Assembly (NCBI RefSeq): GCF_036327775.1
Contig: NZ_CP109598.1
Span: 5,034,001-5,098,000 of the forward strand
Length of the DNA stretch: 64,000 bases
Direction of reading: 5' to 3'
Source of the DNA: Streptomyces sp. NBC_01498
Lineage (GTDB): Bacteria; Actinomycetota; Actinomycetes; Streptomycetales; Streptomycetaceae
Position numbers and translations under genes: made by a program. Below, piece by piece: positions 8,077 through 17,770 of the stretch (positions are counted from its first letter, which is position 1; each line of letters starts with the position of its first letter). The notes under the pieces are model-generated. The model searched no databases, had not been told where the DNA came from, and saw only the letters and a list, made by a program, of their open reading frames with translations.

Positions 8077-11000
8077 ATGTCCCAGAACGAGCCCGGTACG
8101 AACCGGGACACCGACGAAGAACTGAACAGCCCCAGCGACACGCTGCCGCCGCGCCGCAGGCGCCGCGCCGCGTCGCGCCCGGCCGGACCGCCCTCCGCGG
8201 CGGCCGAGAGCACCGAGGGGACGACGATCACGGCGAGCGCGCCGGAGGACGCCCCGGCGGGTGCCGAGGAGGCCGCGCCGCCGCGTGCCCGCCGCCGGGC
8301 CACCCGTAAGGCCACCGCTCCCGCGGAGATCGTGGCCGAGCCCACCGCCGAGGTCGCGGCTCCCGAGACACTCGCCGAACCGCCGGCCGAGGACGCGGCG
8401 CCGCCGCGTGCGCGCCGCCGGGCGACCCGTAAGGTCGCCGCCCCGGCCGAGGCCGTCGCCGAGCCGGTGGTCGAGCCGGTGGTGGAGGCCGCCGCCGTGG
8501 AGACGGTCGCCGAACCGGTGGCCGAGGCCGCCGCCGAGGAGGCCGCGCCGCCGCGTGCGCGCCGCCGGGCGACCCGTAAGGTCGCCGCCCCCGCCGAGAG
8601 CGTGCCGGAGCCCGTCGCGGAGACGGTCGCCGAGCCCGTGGCCGAGGCCGCCGCCGAGCCGGTGGCCGAGGAGGCCGCGCCGCCGCGTGCCCGCCGCCGG
8701 GCCACCCGTAAGGTCGCCGCCCCCGCGCCCGTCGAGGACGGGGAGAGCGACGCGACCGTACCGGGCGAGACGCTCCCCGCGGACGTCGTCACCCAGATCA
8801 CCGCCGACGAGGCCCAGGTCGAGGCGGCCGAGAAGGCCGCCACCCGGGGCCGTTCCCGGCGCCGGGCCACCGCGCCCGAGGCCGCCGTGGCCGAGCAGCC
8901 GAAGTCCGAGCCCGCCGCCGAGCCGAGGGCGCGCAAGGCCGAGCAGCGCGACACGTCCAAGCCGTCCGCCGCGCGTGAGCCGGAGGCCGAGGCGCCGGAG
9001 CGTTCGCGCCGCCGCGCCGCCCGGCCCGCCGTCGCCGTCTTCCAGGCGCCGGTCTTCGCCGAGCCGATGTTCCAGACCCCCGAGACGGCCGCCGCGATGG
9101 CCGCCGCCGGTTACGGGGACGACGACGAACTCGACATCGAGGACGTCGAGGACGAGCCGGCGGCCGTCGCGCCCGCCCCCGAGCCGACGGGCCGCCGCCG
9201 GCGCCGTCGTCGCGGCGAGGCCGCCGAGGCGCCCGAGGCCGCGCCCGCGCCGCCCGCCGCCGAGCGGGACACCGACGACTCCGCCGCCGAGGAGTCCGCC
9301 GAGGCCGACGAGCCGGCGGAGTCCGAGGACACCGACGAGTTCGACCGCCCGTCGCGCCGCCGCCGCAGGGGCGGCCGTCGCCGCCGCCGCGGTGAGTCCG
9401 CCGAGAACGACGAGCAGTCGGACGAGCACCACGACGAGGCCGAGAACGAGGACGAGGCCGGCGCCGACCCGGACGCCGCCGACGGCGACGACCAGGACGA
9501 CGACGACTCCGCGACCCAGTCGGGCGGCGGCGGAAGCAGCAGCAGCCGCCGTCGGCGCCGCAGGCGCCGCCGCAGCGGTGACGGCGGCTCCGACAACGAG
9601 AACAACGGCGTGGACGACCCGGAGCGTACGGTCGTCAAGGTCCGGGAGCCCCGGGAACGCCGTACGAAGGACACCGAGCCCGGCACCGGCGTGGACGAGG
9701 TCCAGTCCATCAAGGGCTCGACCCGGCTGGAGGCGAAGAAGCAGCGCCGCCGCGAGGGCCGCGAGCAGGGCCGCCGCCGGGTGCCGATCATCACCGAGGC
9801 GGAGTTCCTGGCGCGCCGCGAGGCCGTCGAACGGGTGATGGTCGTCCGGCAGAACGGCGAGCGCACCCAGATCGGCGTCCTCGAGGACAACGTGCTGGTC
9901 GAGCACTACGTCAACAAGGAGCAGGCCACCAGCTACGTCGGCAACGTCTACCTGGGCAAGGTCCAGAACGTCCTGCCGTCCATGGAGGCCGCGTTCGTCG
10001 ACATCGGCAAGGGACGCAACGCCGTCCTGTACGCCGGTGAGGTCAACTTCGAGGCGCTGGGCATGTCCGGCGGCCCGCGCCGCATCGAGACCGCGCTCAA
10101 GTCCGGCCAGTCGGTCCTCGTCCAGGTGACGAAGGACCCGATCGGCCACAAGGGCGCGCGTCTCACCAGCCAGGTCTCGCTGCCCGGCCGGTACCTCGTG
10201 TACGTCCCCGAGGGCTCCATGACCGGCATCAGCCGCAAGCTCCCGGACACCGAGCGGGCGCGGCTGAAGACCATCCTGAAGAAGATCGTCCCCGAGGACG
10301 CGGGCGTCATCGTCCGTACGGCCGCCGAGGGCGCGAGCGAGGACGAGCTGCGCCGTGACGTCGAGCGCCTCCAGTCGCAGTGGGACGACATCCGCAAGAA
10401 GACGAAGAACGGCAACGCCCCGACGCTGCTCTACGGTGAGCCGGACATGACCGTCCGGGTCGTGCGCGACATCTTCAACGAGGACTTCACCAAGGTCATC
10501 GTCAGCGGTGACGAGGCGTGGCGCACCATCCACGGGTACGTGGAGCACGTGGCGCCCGACCTGTCCGACCGGCTCAACCGCTGGACGAGCGAGGTCGACG
10601 TCTTCGCCTCGTACCGCATCGACGAGCAGCTGATGAAGGCGCTGGACCGCAAGGTCTGGCTGCCGAGCGGCGGCTCGCTGGTGATCGACAAGACCGAGGC
10701 CATGATCGTGGTCGACGTCAACACCGGGAAGTTCACCGGCCAGGGCGGCAACCTGGAAGAGACCGTCACCCGGAACAACCTGGAGGCGGCCGAGGAGATC
10801 GTGCGCCAGCTGCGGCTGCGCGACCTCGGCGGCATCGTCGTCATCGACTTCATCGACATGGTTCTCGAATCCAACCGGGACCTGGTGCTGCGGCGGCTGC
10901 TGGAGTGCCTCGGCCGGGACCGTACGAAGCACCAGGTGGCCGAGGTCACCTCGCTGGGCCTGGTCCAGATGACCCGTAAGCGGGTCGGCCAGGGGCTGCT

Positions 11001-12075
11001 GGAGTCGTTCTCCGAGACCTGTGTCCACTGCAACGGGCGTGGCGTGATCGTCCACATGGAGCAGCCGACCGGTACCGGTGGCGGCGGTGGCGGCAAGCGC
11101 GGGAAGAAGCGGCGCGGCGGGTCCGGGGCGGATCACGACCACGAGCACGAGCACGAGAGCGCCGAGGGTACGGACTCCGAGAGCGAGTCCGAGGCCGAGG
11201 TGGCGGCGGAGGTCGCCGCGCCGGTCGCGCTGGCCGCGCCCGAGTTCGTGCCCGACGAGGAGCTGTACAGCAGCGTCGCGGAGGCCGAGTCGGCCGCCCG
11301 TGGCGGGCGTTCGCGCCGCCGGGCCTCGCGCAAGGCGTCGGCCCCGGCCGGTTCGCCGAAGGCGGCGGAGCCCGAGCGGCGGGGCGGGGCCGACGAGCCG
11401 GCGGAGGTGCCGGCGCCGGTCGCGTCGTCCGTGCCGGTGGCCGAGCCCGAGGCCGTGGTGGAGGAAGTCGCTCCGCAGGGTCGTACGCGGCGCCGGGCCA
11501 CCCGTAAGGCGTCGGCTCCGGCCGGTTCGCCGAAGGCGGCCGGGTCCGAGGAGCCGGCCGAGGTCGTCGTGGAGCCGGCGGCGCCGCCCGCGGCCGAACC
11601 GGCGGACGTCCAGCCCGAGCCGGTGACCGGTGGGTCCGCCGCCGAGGCTCCCGTCACCGACACGCCCGAGGCCGCGCCGCCGCGTGCGCGCCGCCGGGCG
11701 ACCCGTAAGGCGTCGGCCCCGGCCGGTTCGCCGGCGGGCGCCGAGGAGGCGGCCGTCCTGGTGGTGGACTCGGCAGCGGAAACCGCCCGGACGGACGAAT
11801 CGGCGGCCCCGGAATCCACGGGACACACCGACGAGTTCGCCGGTGGGCGCACCGGTGACGACGGTGCGGAATCCGCCGCTCCGGCCAAGAAGGCGACCCG
11901 TAAGGCCGCCAAGAAGGCCCCGGCCAAGAAGGCGGCGGCGAAGAAGACCGCCGCGAAGAAGACCACCGCCAAGAAGACCACCGCGAAGAAGACGACCACC
12001 AAGTCGGCGGCCAAGAAGACCTCGGCGGCCGAGCAGCAGACGGCTCCGGCCGTGTCGGTGTCCTCGGATGGGTGA
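8077..12075 (+). CDS. rne: Ribonuclease E/G with long repetitive N- and C-terminal arms
   Basis: This 1332-residue endoribonuclease of mRNA decay and rRNA/tRNA processing has a central catalytic core (about 590-1000) with an S1-like RNA-binding segment near residue 595. The catalytic aspartates are D880 ('VVDVNTGK') and D924 ('VVIDFIDM'), and the zinc link is C982-x2-C985 ('CVHCNGRG'). The ~585-residue N-terminal arm is disordered, with acidic stretches and at least four copies of 'APPRARRRATRK'. The C-terminal arm has three more related copies and ends in a Lys/Ala-rich histone-H1-like tail. In streptomycetes the core is flanked by both arms, unlike E. coli, where the scaffold is only C-terminal. 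It is followed by a strong terminator. Confidence 0.93.
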   Translation: MSQNEPGTNRDTDEELNSPSDTLPPRRRRRAASRPAGPPSAAAESTEGTTITASAPEDAPAGAEEAAPPRARRRATRKATAPAEIVAEPTAEVAAPETLAEPPAEDAAPPRARRRATRKVAAPAEAVAEPVVEPVVEAAAVETVAEPVAEAAAEEAAPPRARRRATRKVAAPAESVPEPVAETVAEPVAEAAAEPVAEEAAPPRARRRATRKVAAPAPVEDGESDATVPGETLPADVVTQITADEAQVEAAEKAATRGRSRRRATAPEAAVAEQPKSEPAAEPRARKAEQRDTSKPSAAREPEAEAPERSRRRAARPAVAVFQAPVFAEPMFQTPETAAAMAAAGYGDDDELDIEDVEDEPAAVAPAPEPTGRRRRRRRGEAAEAPEAAPAPPAAERDTDDSAAEESAEADEPAESEDTDEFDRPSRRRRRGGRRRRRGESAENDEQSDEHHDEAENEDEAGADPDAADGDDQDDDDSATQSGGGGSSSSRRRRRRRRRSGDGGSDNENNGVDDPERTVVKVREPRERRTKDTEPGTGVDEVQSIKGSTRLEAKKQRRREGREQGRRRVPIITEAEFLARREAVERVMVVRQNGERTQIGVLEDNVLVEHYVNKEQATSYVGNVYLGKVQNVLPSMEAAFVDIGKGRNAVLYAGEVNFEALGMSGGPRRIETALKSGQSVLVQVTKDPIGHKGARLTSQVSLPGRYLVYVPEGSMTGISRKLPDTERARLKTILKKIVPEDAGVIVRTAAEGASEDELRRDVERLQSQWDDIRKKTKNGNAPTLLYGEPDMTVRVVRDIFNEDFTKVIVSGDEAWRTIHGYVEHVAPDLSDRLNRWTSEVDVFASYRIDEQLMKALDRKVWLPSGGSLVIDKTEAMIVVDVNTGKFTGQGGNLEETVTRNNLEAAEEIVRQLRLRDLGGIVVIDFIDMVLESNRDLVLRRLLECLGRDRTKHQVAEVTSLGLVQMTRKRVGQGLLESFSETCVHCNGRGVIVHMEQPTGTGGGGGGKRGKKRRGGSGADHDHEHEHESAEGTDSESESEAEVAAEVAAPVALAAPEFVPDEELYSSVAEAESAARGGRSRRRASRKASAPAGSPKAAEPERRGGADEPAEVPAPVASSVPVAEPEAVVEEVAPQGRTRRRATRKASAPAGSPKAAGSEEPAEVVVEPAAPPAAEPADVQPEPVTGGSAAEAPVTDTPEAAPPRARRRATRKASAPAGSPAGAEEAAVLVVDSAAETARTDESAAPESTGHTDEFAGGRTGDDGAESAAPAKKATRKAAKKAPAKKAAAKKTAAKKTTAKKTTAKKTTTKSAAKKTSAAEQQTAPAVSVSSDG
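8272..8715 (+). repeat. Arginine-rich repeats in the RNase E N-terminal arm
   Basis: Four near-identical in-frame copies of a ~40-nt unit encoding 'APPRARRRATRK' begin near 8272, 8395, 8545 and 8675, separated by Ala/Glu/Val-rich spacers. Related copies recur after the catalytic core near 11300, 11485 and 11670. Confidence 0.85.
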
Positions 12076-12109
12076 GTCGCCGAACTGAACAAGTGATGAC
12101 GGTCGTCTG

Positions 12110-12163
12110 AACGGCCCGTGTCCGCCTCTGGCATTCCAGTGGCGGACACGGGCCGTTTTGTTT
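12110..12163 (+). terminator. Rho-independent terminator of rne
   Basis: A perfect 17-bp stem (12110-12126 with 12141-12157) is extended by an inner 4-bp stem, CTGG/CCAG, with loop CATT. It is followed by a T-rich stretch (TTTTGTTTC). This is one of the clearest intrinsic terminators in the window. Confidence 0.92.
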
Positions 12164-12431
12164 CGGGATTGATGCACTTGGCGGTTAACGCGGCCGAAAT
12201 TCGGTCGGAAATCCCTGATAATGTGACCGGCGGTCCCTCACCGTCGACAGTCTCCGCCCGGAATTCGCGGTCGGCGACCGGCCCGTACAGGGACCGGGAC
12301 AGCGGTCCCACATTCCTGGCAGGGCGTCGGCCGTCGCGCCGCACGGGTACTCGCGGCCTCGTGAGACGCCCGCTGCACCCCAGACCTCTGCCCCAGAGAG
12401 CTTTCGCGGTGTTTCAAGGAGGACGACGTCC
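12164..12431 (+). promoter_or_regulatory. Promoter/leader region of the sugar-nucleotide island
   Basis: A 268-nt non-coding stretch that is less GC-rich at its start. A -10-like GATAAT lies at 12217-12222 without a clear -35. A near-perfect Shine-Dalgarno AAGGAGGA (12416-12423) sits 8 nt before the ATG at 12432, the strongest ribosome binding site I see in the window. Confidence 0.45.
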
Positions 12432-13550
12432 ATGTCGAGCAGTGAAGTGCAGCCCATCCCCGCAGCCCGCCCGGTCATCGGGGAAGAAGAGATCGAGGCC
12501 GCGGTCCGTGTGCTGCGCACCGGACGGGTCGTCCAGGGGCCCGAGGTGGCCGCGTTCGAGGAAGGCTTCTCCGAACTGGTCGCCGGCCGCCACTGCGTGG
12601 CTGTGAACTCCGGCACATCGGCACTCCACCTGCTGCTGCTCGCCCTCGGTATCGGTCCGGGCGACGAGGTGATCGTGCCCTCGTTCTCGTTCGCCGCCTC
12701 CGCCAACGCGGTCCGCCTCGTCGGCGCCGACGTCGTCTTCGCCGACATCGAGCCCGGCAACTTCGGCCTCGACCCGGCCGCCGTCGAGGCCGCGATCACC
12801 CCGCGCACCGCCGCGATCATGCCGGTCCACCTGTACGGCAACCCGGCCTCGATGGACCGGCTGATGCCCCTCGCCGACAAGCACAAGCTCGCCGTCGTCG
12901 AGGACGCCTGCCAGGCGCACGCCGCCTCGCTGCACGGCACCCCGGTCGGCGCCTTCGGCTCCGGCGGCACCTTCAGCTTCTACCCGACGAAGAACATGCA
13001 CTCCCTCGAGGGCGGCATGATCTCCACCGGTGACGCCGAGGTCGCCCGCACCCTGCGTCTGCTGCGCAACCAGGGCATGGAGCAGCGGTACGCCAACGAG
13101 ATCGTCGGCGCCAACATGCGCCTCACCGACGTGGCCGCCGCCATCGGCCGGGTACAGCTCGGCAAGCTCCCCGGCTGGACCGAACGGCGCCGCGAGAACG
13201 CCGCGTACCTGAGCGCCAACATCACCGCGCCGGGCGTGGTGACCCCGCCGGTCGCCGAGGGCGCACACCACGTCTACCACCAGTACACCGTCCGGATCAC
13301 CGGTGACCGCGACGCCGCCATGGCCGCGCTCACCGAGGCGGGCGTCGGCAACGCCGTGTACTACCCGACCCCCATCCACCGGCTGCGGCCGTTCTGGGAG
13401 CCGGACCAGAAGGCCGGACGCGACTGGGACCTGCCGGAGACCGAGCGGGCCGCCGCCGAGGTCGTCTCCCTCCCGGTGCACCCCTCGCTGTCCGAGGGCG
13501 ACCTGGAGCGGATCGTCACCGCCGTGAACACGCTGGGAGAGAAGCTGTGA
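12432..13550 (+). CDS. DegT/DnrJ/EryC1/StrS aminotransferase (WbpE/WlbC-like)
   Basis: This 372-residue PLP-dependent sugar aminotransferase is predicted to aminate C3 of a UDP-3-keto-GlcNAc-uronic acid. The PLP lysine is K187 in 'FSFYPTKNMHSLEGG', the StrS-family pattern, and the N-terminus 'IPAARPVIGEEEIEAAVRVLR' is typical. It is first in an operon whose Gfo/Idh oxidoreductase starts inside its stop (GTGA overlap). Together with the dehydrogenase at 17767 and the acetyltransferase at 19719 it completes the WbpA-B-E-D set, which is why this substrate is favoured. StrS enzymes acting on other keto-sugars look similar, so the substrate is inferred. Confidence 0.88.
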   Translation: MSSSEVQPIPAARPVIGEEEIEAAVRVLRTGRVVQGPEVAAFEEGFSELVAGRHCVAVNSGTSALHLLLLALGIGPGDEVIVPSFSFAASANAVRLVGADVVFADIEPGNFGLDPAAVEAAITPRTAAIMPVHLYGNPASMDRLMPLADKHKLAVVEDACQAHAASLHGTPVGAFGSGGTFSFYPTKNMHSLEGGMISTGDAEVARTLRLLRNQGMEQRYANEIVGANMRLTDVAAAIGRVQLGKLPGWTERRRENAAYLSANITAPGVVTPPVAEGAHHVYHQYTVRITGDRDAAMAALTEAGVGNAVYYPTPIHRLRPFWEPDQKAGRDWDLPETERAAAEVVSLPVHPSLSEGDLERIVTAVNTLGEKL

Positions 13551-14569
13551 CCACCGGGATACTGCGCGCCGGACTGATCGGTCTGGGCTCGATGGGGCGC
13601 CACCACGCACGCGTACTCGCGGGCCTCGACGGTGTGACGCTCGTCGGCGTCGTCGACCCGCTGGGCGACAAGAACGGGCTGGCCCAGGGCGCGCCCGTCC
13701 TGTCCACCGTCGAGGAACTCCTCGCGCTCGGTGTCGACTACGCCGTGATCGCCTGCCCGACCGCCCTGCACGAGGAGGTCGGCCTCCAGCTCGCCGAGGC
13801 CGGGGTCTGCGCGCTCATCGAGAAGCCGCTGGCCGACACCGTGGACGGCGCGCGCCGACTGGTCGAGGCGTTCGAGTCGCGCGACCTGGTCGCCGGCGTC
13901 GGGCACATCGAGCGCTGCAACCCGGCGCTGCGCAGCCTGCGTGCCCGGCTGGAGGCCGGTGAACTCGGCGACGTGTACCAGGTGGTGACACGCCGTCAGG
14001 GACCGTTCCCGCACCGCATCGCCGACGTCGGCGTGGTCAAGGACCTCGCCACCCACGACATCGACCTGACCGGCTGGGTGACCGGCCAGACGTACACGTC
14101 GATCTCCGCCCACACGGTGTCCAAGAGCGGCCGTCCGCACGAGGACATGGTCTCCGCCGTGGGCCGGCTCTCCGACGGGACGATGGTCAACCACCTCGTC
14201 AACTGGCTGAGCCCGCTCAAGGAACGTTTCACCTCGGTCACCGGCGAGCGCGGCTGCTTCATCGCCGACACGCTCACCGCCGACCTGACCTTCTACTCCA
14301 ACGCCGCCGTGACGACCGAGTGGGAGGCGCTGCGCGCCTTCCGCGGCGTCGCCGAGGGCGACATGATCCGCTACGCCATCCCCAAGCGCGAGCCGCTGCT
14401 GGTGGAGCACGAGCTGTTCCGGGACGCGGTGCTCGGCAAGTCGCACGACATCTGCACCCTGCGGCAGGGACTGCGCACGGTCGAGGTGGCGGCGTCCGTC
14501 CTCGAGTCGGCCGCGAACGGCACGACCGTGGTACTTGAGACAGGAGACCCCGCAAGCCATGTCGGCTGA
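13547..14569 (+). CDS. Gfo/Idh/MocA-family oxidoreductase (WbpB/WlbA-like)
   Basis: This 340-residue NAD(P)-dependent sugar oxidoreductase has a Rossmann start 'AGLIGLGSMGRHHARVL' (G-x-G-x-x-G) and the family E-K-P motif in 'CALIEKPLADT'. In the WbpB/WlbA branch these enzymes oxidise C3 of UDP-GlcNAcA so that a partner aminotransferase can act, and this gene is translationally coupled to such an aminotransferase (GTG 13547 overlaps its TGA). Its own 3' end overlaps the following GT4 start by 11 nt. The family is certain; the substrate follows from context. Confidence 0.88.
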   Translation: MTTGILRAGLIGLGSMGRHHARVLAGLDGVTLVGVVDPLGDKNGLAQGAPVLSTVEELLALGVDYAVIACPTALHEEVGLQLAEAGVCALIEKPLADTVDGARRLVEAFESRDLVAGVGHIERCNPALRSLRARLEAGELGDVYQVVTRRQGPFPHRIADVGVVKDLATHDIDLTGWVTGQTYTSISAHTVSKSGRPHEDMVSAVGRLSDGTMVNHLVNWLSPLKERFTSVTGERGCFIADTLTADLTFYSNAAVTTEWEALRAFRGVAEGDMIRYAIPKREPLLVEHELFRDAVLGKSHDICTLRQGLRTVEVAASVLESAANGTTVVLETGDPASHVG

Positions 14570-16139
14570 CAATCTGGTGGCCCAGCGGAACGCGAGCTCA
14601 CGCGGGCGGATCGTGATGCTCGTGGACAACGGCGTGAACGGTGACTCCAGAGTCCAGAAGGAAGCACGTTCGGCGGCGGCGGCCGGCTGGGACGTGATCC
14701 TGCTCGGCAAGTCGCCCACGAAGAGCGAGCAGACATGGCGCCTCGGGGACGCCGAGGTCAGGCTGCTGCCGGTGGCCAACCCCATGCACCGGCGCCGGTA
14801 CGAGTACCGCCGCGCGATCCTGCGCGCCCCCCTCGCCTACCGGCCGGGGCCGCTCGCCGCGTACCGCAGGCAGAAGATGAAGGCGTGGCGCGCCGAGCTG
14901 AACCTCCGGCTCATCGAGGCCCGGCTGGCCGGTTCGGCCGTCCGGCGGCTGGCCCTGATCCCGCAGCGCCTCGCCTCCAACCTGATGAGCAAGTGGGTCG
15001 GGCTGCGCGCCCGGCAGGCACGCTCCCTGGAGCGCCGCCGCAAGGACATGACGTCTCCGCTGGACCGCTTCTCGACCTCCTTCTGGCAGCGCACGATGGG
15101 CGTGCGCGCCTGGCGGCGGCTCGACCCCTTCCTGTGGGACATCGAACTCGCCTACGGCAAGGTCATCGACGCCCTCGACCCGGATCTGATCCACGCGAAC
15201 GACTTCCGCATGATCGGTGTGGGCGCGCGGGCGAAGCTGCGCGCCAAGGGCCGGGGCCGGGAGATCAAGCTGGTCTGGGACGCGCACGAGTTCCTGCCCG
15301 GCATCAAGCCGTGGAACCCGCACCCGCGCTGGCACATCGCCCAGATCGCGCACGAGAGCGAGTACGCGGCACACGCGGACGCCGTCACCACCGTCTCCGG
15401 GACGCTCGGCGAGATGCTCGTCGAACGCCACGGCCTGCCCGCCGCCCCCGAGGTCGTGCTCAACGCCCCGGACGCGGAGATCTCCCCGGAACAGGCCGCC
15501 GAGCCGGTGCCGGACCTGCGCGCCCTGTGCGGGATAGGACCCGACGTCCCGCTGACGGTCTACAGCGGCGCGGCGGCCCCGCAGCGCGGCCTCGACATCA
15601 TGGTCGAGTCCCTTCCGCGACTGCCCGGCGTCCATGTGGCGTTCGTGGTGCTGCGGCCCACCTCGGAGTACATGAACTCGCTGCTGCTGAGGGCGGCCGA
15701 ACTGGGCGTCGCGGAACGGGTCCACATCCTCCCGTACGTGCCGCACTACCAGGTCGTGCCGTTCCTCGCCGCGGCGGACATCGGGGTCATCCCGATCCAC
15801 CACTGGCCCAACCACGAGATCGCACTGATCACCAAGTTCTTCGAGTACTCCCACGCCCGGCTGCCGTTCGTGGTGAGCGACGTGAAGACGATGGGGGAGA
15901 TGGTCGCGAAGACGGGGCAGGGCGAGGTCTTCACCGCGGAGGACGTCTCGGACTACGTCCGCGCGGTCGAGGCGGTCCTCGCCGACCCCAAGCGGTACCG
16001 CGCGGTGTACGACGACCAGGGGCTGCTCGCCGAATGGACCTGGGAGGCGCAGGCCGAGATCCTCGACGGCGTCTACTCCCGGCTCCTGGGCCGCGCCCGG
16101 GGCACGGCCGAAGCCAGGGCGACCCGGGTGGCGGCATGA
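14559..16139 (+). CDS. Glycosyltransferase family 4 protein
   Basis: From ATG 14559, preceded by CAGGAG, the protein has 526 residues; an 8-codon longer reading from GTG 14535 lacks a good ribosome binding site. The N-terminal Rossmann-like half opens with 'GRIVMLVDNGVNGDSRVQKE', a form common in actinobacterial GT4/GT1 transferases of surface polysaccharide loci. A basic region at about 95-190 suggests membrane association. The C-terminal nucleotide-binding half includes 'LTVYSGAAAPQRGLDIMVES' and 'ALITKFFEYSHARLPFVVSD'. It sits inside the amino-sugar operon with ATGA coupling to the next GT2, so it probably transfers a sugar to the same polymer. Acceptor and donor are unknown. Confidence 0.85.
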   Translation: MSADNLVAQRNASSRGRIVMLVDNGVNGDSRVQKEARSAAAAGWDVILLGKSPTKSEQTWRLGDAEVRLLPVANPMHRRRYEYRRAILRAPLAYRPGPLAAYRRQKMKAWRAELNLRLIEARLAGSAVRRLALIPQRLASNLMSKWVGLRARQARSLERRRKDMTSPLDRFSTSFWQRTMGVRAWRRLDPFLWDIELAYGKVIDALDPDLIHANDFRMIGVGARAKLRAKGRGREIKLVWDAHEFLPGIKPWNPHPRWHIAQIAHESEYAAHADAVTTVSGTLGEMLVERHGLPAAPEVVLNAPDAEISPEQAAEPVPDLRALCGIGPDVPLTVYSGAAAPQRGLDIMVESLPRLPGVHVAFVVLRPTSEYMNSLLLRAAELGVAERVHILPYVPHYQVVPFLAAADIGVIPIHHWPNHEIALITKFFEYSHARLPFVVSDVKTMGEMVAKTGQGEVFTAEDVSDYVRAVEAVLADPKRYRAVYDDQGLLAEWTWEAQAEILDGVYSRLLGRARGTAEARATRVAA

Positions 16140-17770
16140 GCGCCGCGCCGGACGTCACGGTCGTGGTGGCCGTGTACAACACGATGCCGTATCTGACCGA
16201 GTGTCTGAACTCGCTCGTCGGACAGAGCATCGGTCTCGGGCGCCTGGAGATCGTGGCGGTGAACGACGGGTCGACCGACGACAGCGGCGCGGAACTCGAC
16301 CGCTTCGCCGAGCGGTACCCCGGCACCGTCAAGGTGATCCACCAGACCAACAGCGGTGGCCCGGCGGCCCCCAGCAATCGCGCCCTGGAGATCGCCACCG
16401 GCCGTTTCGTGTACTTCGTCGGCTCCGACGACCACCTCGGCGAGGAGGCCCTGGAGCGCATGGTCGCCTGCGCCGACGAGCACGGGTCGGACGTGGTGGT
16501 CGGCAGGATGGTCGGCACCAACGGCCGTTACGTCCGGCAGACGCTCTACAAGAAGAGCGACCCGGACATCAGTCTGTACGACTCCGACCTGCCGTTCGCC
16601 CTGGCCAACACCAAGCTCTTCCGGCGCGAACTGGTCGAGAAGCACAAGCTGCGTTTCCCCGAGGACCTGCCGGTCGGCAGCGACCAGCCGTTCACCATCG
16701 AGGCGTGCGTCCGCGCGGAGCGGATCTCCGTCCTCGGCGACTACACGTACTACTACGCGGTGAAGCGCGGCGACGCGAGCAACATCACCTACCGCGCGAA
16801 CCATCTGTCCCGGCTGCACTGCACCACCCGCATCATGCGGCACGCGGCGGAGCTGATCGAGGCGGGTCCCCGGCGTGACGCCGTGTTGAAGCGGCACTTC
16901 ACCTGGGAGCTGGCCAAGCTGATCCAGGACGACTTCCTGCCGCTCGATGCCGCCACGCAGCGTGAACTGTGCGCGGGAATAGCGGAACTCGCCGACGACT
17001 ACCTGACGGACGGCCTGCGCGACTCGCTCGACGTCAAGCGCCGGGTCCGGATCCTGCTGGCCCAGCGCGGTGCCGTGGCCGAACTCGGCAGGGCCATCGC
17101 CGACGAGGCCGGACACGGTGCGCCGCCGTTCCTGCTCGACGCCGGGCGGGCGTTCGCCGTCTACCCCGGCCTGCGCGACCCGGCCCTGCAACTGCCGGAC
17201 CGTGGTTACGAGTTGGTGGGAGAGGCGGTCCCCGGCCGGCTGGCCGACGGGACGCGGCTGCTCTCCGCCGAATGGGAGCGGACCGGCGACACGCTGTTCG
17301 CCGTGTTCGCCGTACGGATCGGGATCACCGGACACACCGACTCCGCCGTGATCCGGCTGGCCCGCACCGCGATGCCCGCGAGCGCCGACAAGGCGGCGGC
17401 CCGCCGGCTGCCCGCCGGGCACGAACTCCCCGACGCCGTGGGCGAGTTCACCCGGATCCCGGAACCCGGTGGTGGGGGCGGCACCGTCCTGACCGCGCGG
17501 GTCCCGCTCCCGCCGGCCAAGGTCAAGGCGGGCGTCCGCGTCTACGTGGACGTGGCCGGCTCGACGTACGAGATCCCCGTCCGTACCCGTGGCCTGCCGA
17601 TGCCGCTCGCCCGCCGCTGGGGCGACCGCGTCCCCTACCGCGCCTCGGCCAATGTGAATCCCAAGGGACGACTGGTGATCACCACCGCTCCGCTGTGGGA
17701 GCCGACACCGTCCTTCCGCGCGCGGGTGCGAAGCCTGCTGCCCCGGAACAAGAGGAAAGTAGCCCGATGA
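16136..17770 (+). CDS. GT2 glycosyltransferase with a beta-rich C-terminal extension
   Basis: This 544-residue protein has a GT-A fold in its first ~230 residues: 'VTVVVAVYNTMPYLTECLNS', 'VNDGSTDDS' and a D-x-D equivalent in 'FVGSDDHLGEEAL'. A helical linker follows. Residues about 340-520 form a beta-rich region ('YEIPVRTRG', 'GRLVITTAPLWEP') ending in a basic tail. This plan, a GT-A domain plus a C-terminal accessory module, resembles poly(ribitol-phosphate) glycosyltransferases of the TarS/TarP type, but I infer that from organisation, not alignment. The ATG overlaps the preceding TGA, and its own stop overlaps the sugar dehydrogenase start (both ATGA), so the block is one operon. Confidence 0.83.
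   Translation: MSAAPDVTVVVAVYNTMPYLTECLNSLVGQSIGLGRLEIVAVNDGSTDDSGAELDRFAERYPGTVKVIHQTNSGGPAAPSNRALEIATGRFVYFVGSDDHLGEEALERMVACADEHGSDVVVGRMVGTNGRYVRQTLYKKSDPDISLYDSDLPFALANTKLFRRELVEKHKLRFPEDLPVGSDQPFTIEACVRAERISVLGDYTYYYAVKRGDASNITYRANHLSRLHCTTRIMRHAAELIEAGPRRDAVLKRHFTWELAKLIQDDFLPLDAATQRELCAGIAELADDYLTDGLRDSLDVKRRVRILLAQRGAVAELGRAIADEAGHGAPPFLLDAGRAFAVYPGLRDPALQLPDRGYELVGEAVPGRLADGTRLLSAEWERTGDTLFAVFAVRIGITGHTDSAVIRLARTAMPASADKAAARRLPAGHELPDAVGEFTRIPEPGGGGGTVLTARVPLPPAKVKAGVRVYVDVAGSTYEIPVRTRGLPMPLARRWGDRVPYRASANVNPKGRLVITTAPLWEPTPSFRARVRSLLPRNKRKVAR

Noticed and set aside
8272..8715. Possible CRISPR-like array
   Set aside because: The repeats are in-frame coding units with unequal, protein-coding spacers inside the RNase E gene.
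8035..12177. Very long open frame antisense to the RNase E gene (about 1380 codons)
   Set aside because: It is a GC-bias shadow: composition is Gly/Arg/Leu repeats mirroring the sense codons, there is no family motif, and the sense strand has a complete RNase E core.
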